Source of the DNA: Bacillota bacterium
GTDB lineage: Bacteria > Bacillota_I > Bacilli_A > Erysipelotrichales > Erysipelotrichaceae
Direction of reading: 5' to 3'
Length of the DNA stretch: 64,000 bases
Assembly (NCBI GenBank): GCA_023388535.1
Contig: JAEWFZ010000010.1
Span: 4,873-68,872 of the forward strand
Made by a program: the position numbers and the translations under genes. Positions within the stretch are counted from its first letter, which is position 1, and the number at the start of each line of letters is the position of its first letter. The notes below the pieces were generated by a model. The model was not told where the DNA came from. It ran no database searches and saw only the letters and a program-made list of their open reading frames with translations. Below are positions 9,001 through 16,951 of this stretch, in pieces.

Positions 9001-9772
9001 TAAAGTTTTAATTCCGGTTTATATGGGAACCACCGGAGAATATGATTTAGCCGCTCAGTTTGAAAAAGCAGGTGCCCAAGTAGAAGTTATGATTCTCAAG
9101 GAAAAGGTTGACTATCAGCAATTAGCCCAAGCCATCGATAAGGTTCAAATTTTAGCTTTACCACATGGCTATAGCTTAGGTAATGAACCTGAGCTGGCTG
9201 GCAAAGTAATGGAATTGATATTAAGAGAAGCCTCGGTTCAAAAGGCTATCGAAGCTCTATTACAACGAGATGGCTTAATTCTCGGTATTGGTTCGGGTAT
9301 GGCCACGTTGTTAAATCTGGGCTTATTAACTTCTGGAAAATATCAAAACAGTTCTGAGAACAAGGTTCTCTTAACTTACAATCAAACCAACAATTTTGTA
9401 TCGCGGTTGGTACATTTAGAAGTAACTTCTAATCGCAGTCCTTGGTTTAGACTAATGCAGACTAAGGATCAATATTCCGTTCCTTTCGCAACCGATCAAG
9501 GTAGATTGGTCTTAGCTGGTTTAGACAACCAACAGGGACAATTAGTTACTCGCTATATCGCCCTAGAGAACGATGGTCGAGTTGATGGCTATAACCCAAG
9601 TGGCTCTAGCTTAGCGGTTGAATCTATTTGTAGCCCTTGTGGTCGTATTATTGGCTTTACAACATCAATTGACCGTGTCTTTGAGGAAACTTTAGTTAAT
9701 GAAGTTTCGCTTGGAAAACATCGTATTTTCGAGTCCGGGGTATCATATTTTACCAATAAGGAGGTAGCATGA
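6068..9772 (+). CDS. purL: Phosphoribosylformylglycinamidine (FGAM) synthase, large single-chain form, with degenerate glutaminase domain
   Basis: 1234 aa, the fused type that normally needs no PurQ or PurS. The ATP-dependent synthase half looks intact (YWSDHCRHTTF near 219-229, KNETHNHPTEIEPFGG near 317-332, IGGKDSMSGSYEE in the second half). The C-terminal class I glutamine amidotransferase domain (about 975-1234) aligns along its length with active relatives but has lost its triad. The nucleophile motif GICNG reads GIGSG, with Gly1075 for Cys. The GHSER/PHPER motif reads TSIDR, with Ser1200 for His and Asp1202 for Glu. The strand GTNCEYD reads GTTGEYD and GGFS reads HGYS. The enzyme should be unable to hydrolyse glutamine and would need ammonia from elsewhere. 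Confidence 0.93.
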   Translation: MSFQRIIIEKQPQFNREAQLTKADLKAYLNYDCQVRVLNVYDLKNATQAQAETICQEVLYTPNQDLTPIKEVNLEKKQHAFQTQYHVGGFNQRQDSTQRIINNLLGFEEIEVFCSKIFIFEGLDELQFETVKNYLINPIESIEIELNSHHHPKYEQKQNLNPIMKGFITTSSEDVEALANSYEVYMELLDLEHTQAYFQQQKRDPSVAELKMLETYWSDHCRHTTFLTHLEDIAIEDSPYAPSIQKAFQEYLEIRQATGRAEKPITLMDLATINMRFLKKHNLLKALEDSEENNACSVVIDVEVDDRLEPWLLLFKNETHNHPTEIEPFGGASTCLGGAIRDPLSARAYCYQAMRITGAANPLAGPQQQRSGKLAQQQITKLAMAGYSSYGNQIGIPAGLVKEVYHPGFEAKRMELGALVTGVPLAWVTRKTPEAGDLIVLLGGKTGRDGIGAAVGSSTTQEVDALESKQAEVQKGNPPVERKIVRLFRNPKATKLIKRCNDFGAGGVAVAIGELADGIEIHLDKVPTKYPGLSPMEIALSESQERMAVVIDPKDLDAFVKLALAEDLEAPVVAKVTDRNKVEMYYHDQEIISIDREFINTSGAVRVQEKVSVEASTQPVITNPEWIKGKDFETDYLNNLSHLSTASQKGLAQNFDHTAGGATMFSLYGGRNQMTAQEGMVAKIPVINKTTSTVSLMSYGYDPMIAQTSPFHGGYFAVLDSLTKQMAMGADISRVHLSFQEYFPSLKANPQLWGRPLASLLGAFSVLNSFNLAAIGGKDSMSGSYEELEVPPTLVSFAVSHQDAQYLVSREFKEANHLVVLLENKLDDQYLLDLNHSKALFDKVYELIQAKKVWASSTIPIGGIHLAIAQMAMGNGIGFTYESLSKDYFKPMPGSLLLEIEASDLHLLEAFDPMVIGKTNESSKITLNGYSYKINELIASHIKPLNSVFPLKENDGQSEAYPYFQQNPETAKDKLNKVKVLIPVYMGTTGEYDLAAQFEKAGAQVEVMILKEKVDYQQLAQAIDKVQILALPHGYSLGNEPELAGKVMELILREASVQKAIEALLQRDGLILGIGSGMATLLNLGLLTSGKYQNSSENKVLLTYNQTNNFVSRLVHLEVTSNRSPWFRLMQTKDQYSVPFATDQGRLVLAGLDNQQGQLVTRYIALENDGRVDGYNPSGSSLAVESICSPCGRIIGFTTSIDRVFEETLVNEVSLGKHRIFESGVSYFTNKEVA

Positions 9773-10257
9773 AAGTTCATATTGTAATGGGATCGTATTC
9801 GGATAAAGCTATTGGCGATCAAGTCGTTTCGGTTTTAAAGGAATTCGAGGTTGACTATAGTTATCGGGTGATTTCCGCTCATCGCACCCCACAACAAGCC
9901 CAAGAGCTGGCTAGGGAAGTGGAACAGAACAATCAACAAGTAATTATCGCTATTGCTGGTAAAGCGGCACATTTAGCCGGTGTTTTAGCTTCGCTCACGA
10001 CCGTTCCAGTGATTGGTGTACCGGTTAAAGCGAGTACGTTGGATGGACTGGACGCTTTGCTTGCTACCGTACAAATGCCTAAAGGGGTACCGGTAGCTAC
10101 GGTGGCTATCGATGGTGGAGCTAATGCGGCTTTATTGGCCCTTCAAATGTTGGCTTTAGCGGATGATAATTTACGCCAAAAACTAAAAGACTATAAACAA
10201 CAACTTAGCCAAGAGACCGTAGCTATGGATGAAAAACTTCAAAAGGAGTTAAATTAG
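9769..10257 (+). CDS. purE: N5-carboxyaminoimidazole ribonucleotide mutase, PurE catalytic subunit
   Basis: 162 aa. It carries the PurE motifs MGSYSDK at the N-terminus, SAHRTP, and [12 protein letters not shown] with TVPVIGVPV. The AAHL stretch fits class I (bacterial, N5-CAIR-using) PurE, although the usual AAHLPG has Ala for Pro. Class I PurE needs PurK to make N5-CAIR, and no purK is in this window. It overlaps purL by 4 bp (ATGA) and its stop overlaps the GTG of purF. Confidence 0.92.
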   Translation: MKVHIVMGSYSDKAIGDQVVSVLKEFEVDYSYRVISAHRTPQQAQELAREVEQNNQQVIIAIAGKAAHLAGVLASLTTVPVIGVPVKASTLDGLDALLATVQMPKGVPVATVAIDGGANAALLALQMLALADDNLRQKLKDYKQQLSQETVAMDEKLQKELN

Positions 10258-11615
10258 TGAGTGGGGTTGTCGGCATCTATGGACCCCAGGGAAGCCATGT
10301 AGCTCAAGATTTATACTATGCTCTTTATGCCCTTCAACATCGCGGTCAATTGACCTGTGGTATGGCGGTAAATCAAGGTGGCAAAATCGAGACTTTAAAA
10401 GGTATGGGCTTAATCCATGATGTCGTTGGCGATAAGGATATTCCCCATCTTCTCGGCAATTTTGGAATTGGTCATATTAAATCATCGACCAGTTTCGAAG
10501 CGCCAAATAAATACAATGTTGAGCCGATGACGGTCCGTTACAAACATGGTTCTATTAGTTGTTGTAGTGATGGTGAAATCGTCAACTACAAACAACTACG
10601 TGCTCAATTGGAAAATAAAGGCGCCTTATTTCAAACCGAATTAAATGCAGAATTGGTAGCTTTTCTTATCGCTCGCTATCAAAAAAATGGATTTAAACAA
10701 GCGCTTTTAAAAACTATAGAAAAGCTTCAAGGATCTTATTGCTTAGTGGGCATGAGTCAAGAAGCGCTCTGGGTGGCCCGCGATTCTCATGGTATTAAAC
10801 CATTAACCTTGGGTACTTATGAAGATCATTGGATCGTTGCTTCTGAATCTTGTGCCATTGAAACCATCGGTGGACAAGTAGTCCGTGATGTTTTACCAGG
10901 AGAAATTATCTACATCGATAAAGATGGCCTTCAAACTTTGAGTCATCAACCCAATCAACGCGCCTTATGTTTATTTGAGTTGGTCTATTTATCGCGACCA
11001 GATTCTACGATTGATGATCGTTCGGTCTATATGACGCGGGTTGAAATTGGTAAACAGTTATATCGTGAACATCCGATTGCGGATGCGGATATCGTAATTG
11101 GAGCGCCAGACTCTGGTATTATTCCAGCCATTGGCTATGCGCAAGCTTCAAAAATTCCATATGCGGAAGGATTGATTAAGAATCGATATATCGGAAGAAC
11201 CTTCATTGAACCAACGCTGGTTCAAAGAGAAAACGAAGTACGGATTAAACTTAATCCCTTAAAAGAAAACATTAAAGGGAAAAGAGTCATCCTAGTTGAT
11301 GATTCCATCGTTCGTGGTACGACCATGAAACGTACGGTTAAGATGCTTTATGCGGCTGGAGCTAAGGCGGTACATTTAGCAATAGCTTCGCCACCTGTTA
11401 GTGAATCTTGCCATTTAGGCTTAAATACTCCCTATGTGGATGAGCTCTATGCTCATTCCCGAAGCATCGAAGCGATGAAAGAAGATTTAGGGGTGGATTC
11501 ACTTAGTTTTATTTCCATAGAAGGCATTCTTAAAGCCGCTGGTGGCGAGAATGGTTTCTGTAAAGGATGCTTTAACGGCATCTATCCGGTTGATAAAGTT
11601 GAGGTAGATAAGTAA
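10257..11615 (+). CDS. purF: Amidophosphoribosyltransferase with degenerate glutaminase domain
   Basis: 452 aa. GTG start with AAGGAG 9 nt upstream; no in-frame upstream codon supplies a Cys. The transferase half is intact: PRPP loop VILVDDSIVRGTT (344-356), flexible loop KNRYIGRTFI, and Fe-S ligands Cys238, Cys385, Cys435 and Cys438 as in the Bacillus-type enzyme. The N-terminal glutaminase half keeps its fold signature (GVVGIYG, YALQHRGQ) but lacks catalysis. Mature Cys1 is Ser2, HVRY(S/A)T is HIKSST (Lys75 for Arg), AHNGN is CSDGE (Asp105 for Asn), and SDTE is LNAE (Asn130 for Asp). It probably makes phosphoribosylamine from PRPP and ammonia. Confidence 0.94.
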   Translation: MSGVVGIYGPQGSHVAQDLYYALYALQHRGQLTCGMAVNQGGKIETLKGMGLIHDVVGDKDIPHLLGNFGIGHIKSSTSFEAPNKYNVEPMTVRYKHGSISCCSDGEIVNYKQLRAQLENKGALFQTELNAELVAFLIARYQKNGFKQALLKTIEKLQGSYCLVGMSQEALWVARDSHGIKPLTLGTYEDHWIVASESCAIETIGGQVVRDVLPGEIIYIDKDGLQTLSHQPNQRALCLFELVYLSRPDSTIDDRSVYMTRVEIGKQLYREHPIADADIVIGAPDSGIIPAIGYAQASKIPYAEGLIKNRYIGRTFIEPTLVQRENEVRIKLNPLKENIKGKRVILVDDSIVRGTTMKRTVKMLYAAGAKAVHLAIASPPVSESCHLGLNTPYVDELYAHSRSIEAMKEDLGVDSLSFISIEGILKAAGGENGFCKGCFNGIYPVDKVEVDK

Positions 11616-12637
11616 TGAGTATTACCTACAAAGACGCGGGTGTTGACAAAGAAGCTGGATACGCAAGCGTTGAAAAGATGAAAGCCTATGTCCAAGCCAC
11701 TCATACGCCAGAAGTATTGTCCCATTTAGGTGGATTTTCCGGCCTCTTTTTACCAGATCTAAGCGGTTATCAACAACCGGTTTTAGTTTCTGGAACCGAT
11801 GGCGTCGGTACTAAGTTAAAGCTAGCGATCGAGCTGGATAAACATGATACTATCGGTCAAGATTGTGTGGCGATGTGTGTGAACGACATTCTCTGCCAAG
11901 GCGCTAAGCCCTTATTCTTTCTCGATTATATTGCGACCGGAAAGCTTGACCCCGATACCGTTGCTGAAATTGTTAAAGGTGTTGCTGCCGGTTGTCAGTT
12001 GGCTAAGATGGCTTTAATTGGTGGTGAAACGGCTGAAATGCCTGGATTTTATGCCAATAAAGACTATGATTTAGCTGGCTTTGTAGTGGGTGTGGTCGAT
12101 TATCCAAAGATTATTAATAAAGAAAAAGTCAAAGCAGGCGATGTCGTACTTGGCTTGCCATCTTCTGGGGTACACTCCAATGGTTTTTCTTTAGTCCGTA
12201 AATTAATTGAACACCATAATTTAGACTTAAACCAAGTCTATCCACCGTTAACTAAACCGCTTGGAGAAGTGCTCTTAGAACCAACTAAAATCTATGTTCC
12301 AGAAATATCGGCTCTTCTGGCTAAAGTTGATATCCATGGCCTAGCTCATATTACTGGTGGTGGTTTTGTTGAGAACATTCCTCGCGTTCTTCCTCAGGGT
12401 TTACAAGCGAAGTTGGATTTGAGTGAGTATCAAGTTCCAAGTCTTTTTATATATCTACAAGAATTGGCACAACTCGATGATCAAGAAATGTATTCTACCT
12501 TTAATATGGGCATTGGTATGGTTATCATCATCGCAGCCGAGGATTTAGAAACTGTCTTGAAGATAGCCCAACAAGAAAACTTTTCCGTAGTACCTTTGGG
12601 TGTTATCGAAGAAGGTGAAAGTGAAATCATTCTATGA
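11615..12637 (+). CDS. purM: Phosphoribosylformylglycinamidine cyclo-ligase (AIR synthase)
   Basis: 340 aa, normal length. ATP-dependent ring closure of FGAM to AIR. Typical motifs are TYKDAGVD at the N-terminus, SGTDGVGTKL, CVNDILCQGA, GGETAEMPGFY and PSSGVHSNGFSLVRKL. The ATG overlaps the purF stop by one base (TAATG), so translation is coupled. Confidence 0.97.
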   Translation: MSITYKDAGVDKEAGYASVEKMKAYVQATHTPEVLSHLGGFSGLFLPDLSGYQQPVLVSGTDGVGTKLKLAIELDKHDTIGQDCVAMCVNDILCQGAKPLFFLDYIATGKLDPDTVAEIVKGVAAGCQLAKMALIGGETAEMPGFYANKDYDLAGFVVGVVDYPKIINKEKVKAGDVVLGLPSSGVHSNGFSLVRKLIEHHNLDLNQVYPPLTKPLGEVLLEPTKIYVPEISALLAKVDIHGLAHITGGGFVENIPRVLPQGLQAKLDLSEYQVPSLFIYLQELAQLDDQEMYSTFNMGIGMVIIIAAEDLETVLKIAQQENFSVVPLGVIEEGESEIIL

Positions 12638-13218
12638 TTAAGATTGCGGTATTAATCTCGGGCAATGGGAGCAATTTACAAGCCCTTATTGATGCCCAAA
12701 ATGAAAATAGATTGAAGGGAAGCGTGGTCCTAACCATATCTAATAAAGCGGAAGCGTATGGTCTAGAAAGGGCTAAAAAACATGGAATTGCGACCCATCT
12801 AATTAGAGCCAATGATAGTACTGGTTTATTAGAACTATTAGCTCGCTATCAGATTGATTTAATTGTTTTAGCGGGCTATTTAGCCATTTTAAAACCACTG
12901 GTTATTAAAGCCTTTCAAGATCGGATATTAAATATTCATCCCTCTTTATTACCAAAATATAGTGGTAAAGGATTCTATGGTTTAAAAGTACATAAAGCGG
13001 TTATTGATAACCGAGAAAAATACAGCGGCTGTAGCGTGCATTTGGTCAATGAAGGCATTGATACCGGACCGATATTAGCCCAAATCAAAGTTACGATAGA
13101 TGAAGATGAGACAGCCGAAAGCTTACAACAAAAAGTATTAGTTCAAGAACATAAACTATTGGTTGAAGTGGTTAATAGTTACATCAATGATTATTTTAAA
13201 AAAGGAGAAGTTCGATGA
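12634..13218 (+). CDS. purN: Phosphoribosylglycinamide formyltransferase (10-formyl-THF dependent)
   Basis: 194 aa. It transfers a formyl group from 10-formyltetrahydrofolate to GAR. The catalytic set is visible: Asn100 and His102 in LNIHPSLLP, and Asp143 in EGIDTGPI. The N-terminal VLISGNGSNLQALI loop is the GAR phosphate-binding site. Four-base overlap with purM and with purH. Confidence 0.96.
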   Translation: MIKIAVLISGNGSNLQALIDAQNENRLKGSVVLTISNKAEAYGLERAKKHGIATHLIRANDSTGLLELLARYQIDLIVLAGYLAILKPLVIKAFQDRILNIHPSLLPKYSGKGFYGLKVHKAVIDNREKYSGCSVHLVNEGIDTGPILAQIKVTIDEDETAESLQQKVLVQEHKLLVEVVNSYINDYFKKGEVR

Positions 13219-14741
13219 AAACAGCATTACTTAGTTGTTATGACAAAACGGGTTTAGTAGAGTTTGCTCAAGGGCTACAGGCTCATGGCTACCAGTTAAT
13301 TTCTACGGGTGGTACTTTCAAGCATTTAAAAAATGCGGGATTATCCGTACTTGAGGTTTCCGATATTACTCAGTTTCCAGAATTGTTTGATGGTCGTGTC
13401 AAAACGTTACACCCTCGTATTTTCGCTGGAATCTTGTATCGCCGCAATCACGTTGAGGATCAAAAGGATTTAGAGAATCATCAATTAATGAGCATTGATT
13501 TGGTAGTTAATACTTTGTATCCTTTCGAAGAAACCTTAAATACAAAAGGAGCGACCCATCAAGATTTAATTGAAAAAATAGATATTGGTGGGCCTAGTTT
13601 GATTCGAGCTGCAGCCAAAAATTATCAGGATGTGACTATTATTGTTGATCCAAAGGATTATCCACGATTCCTCTCTTATTTAGAAAAACAAAAACAAACA
13701 AGTTTAGAACAACGCCAGCAGTTTGCTGCGAAGGCCTTTAACTACACGGCTTATTACGACAGCGTCATCGCTAGTTACTTTAATTCTGAGGAAAACAATA
13801 ATTTTCCAGAGTTTTTAACGAAAGGCTATGTTTTAAAACAAACCTTACGCTATGGTGAGAATCCACATCAAGCCGCAGCCTTTTATCAAAGCTCTATGGA
13901 TAAAGAGCAAGGTGTATTAAATACGCATCAAATTCATGGTAAAGAGCTCTCCTTTAACAATATTTTCGATGCTAATAGCGCGATTAATATTGTTAAAGAA
14001 TTTTCAGAACCAACCGCCGTTGCCATTAAACATGCGAATCCTTGTGGGGTTGGTTGTGCCGATACGATTTATGAGGCTTATTTAAAAGCGTATGCTTCGG
14101 ATACTTCATCGATCTTTGGTGGAATTGTGGCTTTGAATCGAGAAGTCGACAAACGCCTCGCCAATAAGCTTCATGAAATCTTCTTAGAAATCATCATCGC
14201 GCCTGGTTTTAGCGATGAAGCTTTAGAGATTTTAACTAAAAAGAAAAATTTACGTTTGCTAGTTTTAGATATGGAAAATATCGTTGCCGAGTCGATGGCT
14301 TTTAAACAAGTGGAGAATGGTTTACTTTTGCAGGAAAAAGATTTTAGTCTATACAATGAGTTTGAAGTTGTATCGAAACTAGAACCTAGTGAAGAAGAGA
14401 TTAAAGATTTAGAATTTGCTTGGAAAGTGGCTAAGCATATCAATTCCAATGGCATAGTACTGGTTAAAGACCGAGCGACTATTGGTTTAGGTATTGGTTT
14501 TGTCAACCGTTTCTTTGCCACGGAAGAAGCCTTAAAACGCGCCGGTAAAAAGGCTGCTGGAGCTATTCTTGCTTCGGATGGTTTCTTTCCATTTGCGGAT
14601 TCTATTGAAGCTTTGGGCGAAGCTAAGGTTTCGGCCGTTATCCAACCTGGTGGTTCAATTAAGGATAATGAAGTTATCGAGGCAGCCGATAAGCTAGGCT
14701 TAAAGATGATTTTTACCAAGATGCGACATTTCAAACATTAA
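13215..14741 (+). CDS. purH: Bifunctional AICAR transformylase / IMP cyclohydrolase
   Basis: 508 aa. The N-terminal cyclohydrolase domain shows LISTGGTFKHL and FDGRVKTLHPRI; the latter departs slightly from the common VKTLHPKVHGG. The C-terminal transformylase domain has the Lys-His pair in IKHANPCGVG and the end block SDGFFPFADSIE with VIQPGGSIKD. It makes the last two steps to IMP. It overlaps purN by 4 bp and is followed 9 bp later by purD with an AAGGAGG site. Confidence 0.96.
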   Translation: MKTALLSCYDKTGLVEFAQGLQAHGYQLISTGGTFKHLKNAGLSVLEVSDITQFPELFDGRVKTLHPRIFAGILYRRNHVEDQKDLENHQLMSIDLVVNTLYPFEETLNTKGATHQDLIEKIDIGGPSLIRAAAKNYQDVTIIVDPKDYPRFLSYLEKQKQTSLEQRQQFAAKAFNYTAYYDSVIASYFNSEENNNFPEFLTKGYVLKQTLRYGENPHQAAAFYQSSMDKEQGVLNTHQIHGKELSFNNIFDANSAINIVKEFSEPTAVAIKHANPCGVGCADTIYEAYLKAYASDTSSIFGGIVALNREVDKRLANKLHEIFLEIIIAPGFSDEALEILTKKKNLRLLVLDMENIVAESMAFKQVENGLLLQEKDFSLYNEFEVVSKLEPSEEEIKDLEFAWKVAKHINSNGIVLVKDRATIGLGIGFVNRFFATEEALKRAGKKAAGAILASDGFFPFADSIEALGEAKVSAVIQPGGSIKDNEVIEAADKLGLKMIFTKMRHFKH

Positions 14742-14750
14742 GGAGGACTC

Positions 14751-16004
14751 ATGAAGGTATTAGTAATCGGTAGTGGCGGTCGTGAGCATGCGCTGGCCTG
14801 GAAACTACAACAGTCCGAGATGGTGGATGAAATCTTTATCGCACCAGGTAATGGTGGCACCAGACAGATTGGAACCAACGTCCCTATAGCCGCTAATGAT
14901 TTAGAAGGACTTTTAGATTTTGCTATCCAGCAAAAGATTGATGTAACGATTGTTGGTCCCGAAGAACCTTTAGTACTGGGAATAGTAGACTTATTTCAGC
15001 AACACGGGTTGAAGATTTTTGGACCGAATAAAAAAAGCGCTCAATTGGAAGGAAGTAAAAACTTTTCTAAAAAGATTATGGTTAAGTATTCAATTCCTAC
15101 CGCACGTTATCAGTCTTATACTAGTTTCAAGCAAGCTCAAGAAGGCTTAGACTTATTTAACTATCCACTGGTTATTAAGGCGGATGGTTTAGCCTTGGGT
15201 AAGGGCGTCTTTATTGTCGATTCTAAGCCGGAAGCTTTAGAGGTATTGGAGCAGATTTTTGTTCAACGTATCTTTGATAGTCAAGGAAGTCGTGTTGTTA
15301 TCGAAGAATTTTTAACTGGTGAAGAAGCTTCGTTATTAGTCTTCGTCAGTGGTAATAGAGTGTTTCCTCTACAATCAGCCAGGGACTATAAACGAATTGG
15401 GGAAAACGATGAAGGTCCAAATACTGGAGGTGTTGGTTGTTACTCGCCATCCGAATTATTCACTAGCGAGCTAGATGAAATAATTGATGAAAAAATCCTC
15501 AAGCCAATCGAAAGAGGGCTGCGAGAAGAAGGGTTAGAGTATGTTGGTATTTTATATATCGGCTTAATGCTGGTTGATAATCAACCGTATTGTTTGGAGT
15601 TTAATGTCCGCTTCGGAGATCCGGAAACGGAAGTTATTGTACCAAGACTAGAATCGGATTTATTGTGGTTAATCCAACAAGCCCTGAACTATCAATTGTG
15701 TCAGGAGGACTTTAAATGGCTACCTGAAGCCGCTATCGGTGTGGTTGTTACCGCCGAAGGATACCCAGGTTCTTATCAAAAAGGCCATCATATAACGGGT
15801 TTGGATTCGTTAGATTCTAAGGTTATGGTATTTCACAATGGCACAAAATTTGATACGGAATATAAAACCAATGGTGGTCGGGTACTAACTGTGGTTACTA
15901 CATGCAGCGTTTCTGCTTGTAAAGATAGCATCTATCAGGCCTTAGAGAAGATTGAGTTTTCAGGGATGTATTATCGAAACGATATTGCTTGTCATCTTAA
16001 ATAA
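14751..16004 (+). CDS. purD: Phosphoribosylamine-glycine ligase (GAR synthetase)
   Basis: 417 aa ATP-grasp enzyme that couples phosphoribosylamine to glycine. Motifs: VLVIGSGGREHALAWKL at the start, VGPEEPLVLGIVD, the ATP-grasp strand KADGLALGKGV, and FNVRFGDPETEVIVPRL. Last gene of the operon; a strong terminator lies 13 bp downstream. Confidence 0.97.
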   Translation: MKVLVIGSGGREHALAWKLQQSEMVDEIFIAPGNGGTRQIGTNVPIAANDLEGLLDFAIQQKIDVTIVGPEEPLVLGIVDLFQQHGLKIFGPNKKSAQLEGSKNFSKKIMVKYSIPTARYQSYTSFKQAQEGLDLFNYPLVIKADGLALGKGVFIVDSKPEALEVLEQIFVQRIFDSQGSRVVIEEFLTGEEASLLVFVSGNRVFPLQSARDYKRIGENDEGPNTGGVGCYSPSELFTSELDEIIDEKILKPIERGLREEGLEYVGILYIGLMLVDNQPYCLEFNVRFGDPETEVIVPRLESDLLWLIQQALNYQLCQEDFKWLPEAAIGVVVTAEGYPGSYQKGHHITGLDSLDSKVMVFHNGTKFDTEYKTNGGRVLTVVTTCSVSACKDSIYQALEKIEFSGMYYRNDIACHLK

Positions 16005-16016
16005 TCCATATAAATT

Positions 16017-16052
16017 AAAACTCCCCTTGATAGTATTGGGGAGTTTTGTTAT
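16017..16052 (+). terminator. Intrinsic terminator of the purine operon
   Basis: AAAACTCCCC (16017-16026) pairs with GGGGAGTTTT (16038-16047), followed by GTTATTTT. The A-rich 5' arm means it could also work for the converging phn transcript. Confidence 0.85.
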
Positions 16053-16135
16053 TTTGCTTTTATCTCGGTATCATTGATGACACAGATTTCATTTCTTTTT
16101 ACCTTCAATCTTTACCGATTGTCCTGATTATTTGA

Positions 16136-16951
16136 CTAACCGTTGATCAATTTCTCTCTCAGTCTTCCGGATAAGAATTCGATGATAAGTACTAATACAA
16201 CAATACCAATAATCAAAGTAGCTGCGTCGTTCCATCTGAAATTACTCATCGCAAATAATAGTTCAGCACCAACGCCACCGGCACCAACCATACCTAGGAT
16301 GGTGGCGTTTTTAACGTTGATTTCAAAACGATACAAAATCGTGGATAAAAAGTTTGACATTAATTGAGGTATGATGCCGTAGCGAATTTTTTGAAAGGTC
16401 GTTGAACCGGAAGAATCGAGAGCTTCCAAAACGCCTTTATCGATTTCTTCAATCGACTCAATAAAGAGCTTGGAAATCATGCCGATGGAAGTAACCGCAA
16501 AAGCCAAGATACCGGCTACCGCTCCAATTTCTACCTGAACAAACATGATGACATAGACAAAAGGTGGTATCGTTCGAATGATGGTAATGATAACCACAAA
16601 TAAAGAAGAAACCTTCTCGCCGGTAATATTTCTTGAAGCTAGAAAAGCTAGTGGGAAGGATAAGAAAGCGCCGATTAAAGTACCCAACAAAGCAATACAT
16701 ACTGTTTCTAGTAGTAGATAAGGAATACCTTTAAAACTAAAATCAAAAAGCGCAGACCAGTTAGGTACAAGGAAGTTTCTAAGGATGTTTTTGGCTATTA
16801 GGATGCCACGAGCGGAAACTTTGTCTGCTGAAACAAAAGGTAGGGAGATCGCTATTAAAAATAAGATTAAACCAAAAATTAAGAAATTTCTGACTTTGTA
16901 ATTAGGCGCTTTGGTAAGGATTGTTTCATAGTGTTGATGTTTATCGGTCAT
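16136..16951 (-). CDS. phnE: Phosphonate-type ABC transporter permease (second PhnE)
   Basis: 271 aa integral membrane protein with about six hydrophobic segments and the inner-membrane transporter loop near IIPQLMSNFLSTILYRFEINVKNATILGMVGAGGVG, typical of PhnE. It overlaps the stop of the first phnE by one base and is last in the operon D-C-E-E. The two permeases probably form a heterodimer. The solute is unknown (see the binding protein). Confidence 0.88.
   Translation of the reverse strand: MTDKHQHYETILTKAPNYKVRNFLIFGLILFLIAISLPFVSADKVSARGILIAKNILRNFLVPNWSALFDFSFKGIPYLLLETVCIALLGTLIGAFLSFPLAFLASRNITGEKVSSLFVVIITIIRTIPPFVYVIMFVQVEIGAVAGILAFAVTSIGMISKLFIESIEEIDKGVLEALDSSGSTTFQKIRYGIIPQLMSNFLSTILYRFEINVKNATILGMVGAGGVGAELLFAMSNFRWNDAATLIIGIVVLVLIIEFLSGRLREKLING

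Noticed and set aside
10248..10262. A different purF start that would supply the missing Cys1
   Set aside because: In-frame upstream codons read Gly-Val-Lys-Leu, with no Cys codon before Ser-Gly-Val-Val-Gly.
14171..14734. 187-aa open frame on the minus strand
   Set aside because: Antisense shadow of purH with no recognisable domain or start signals.
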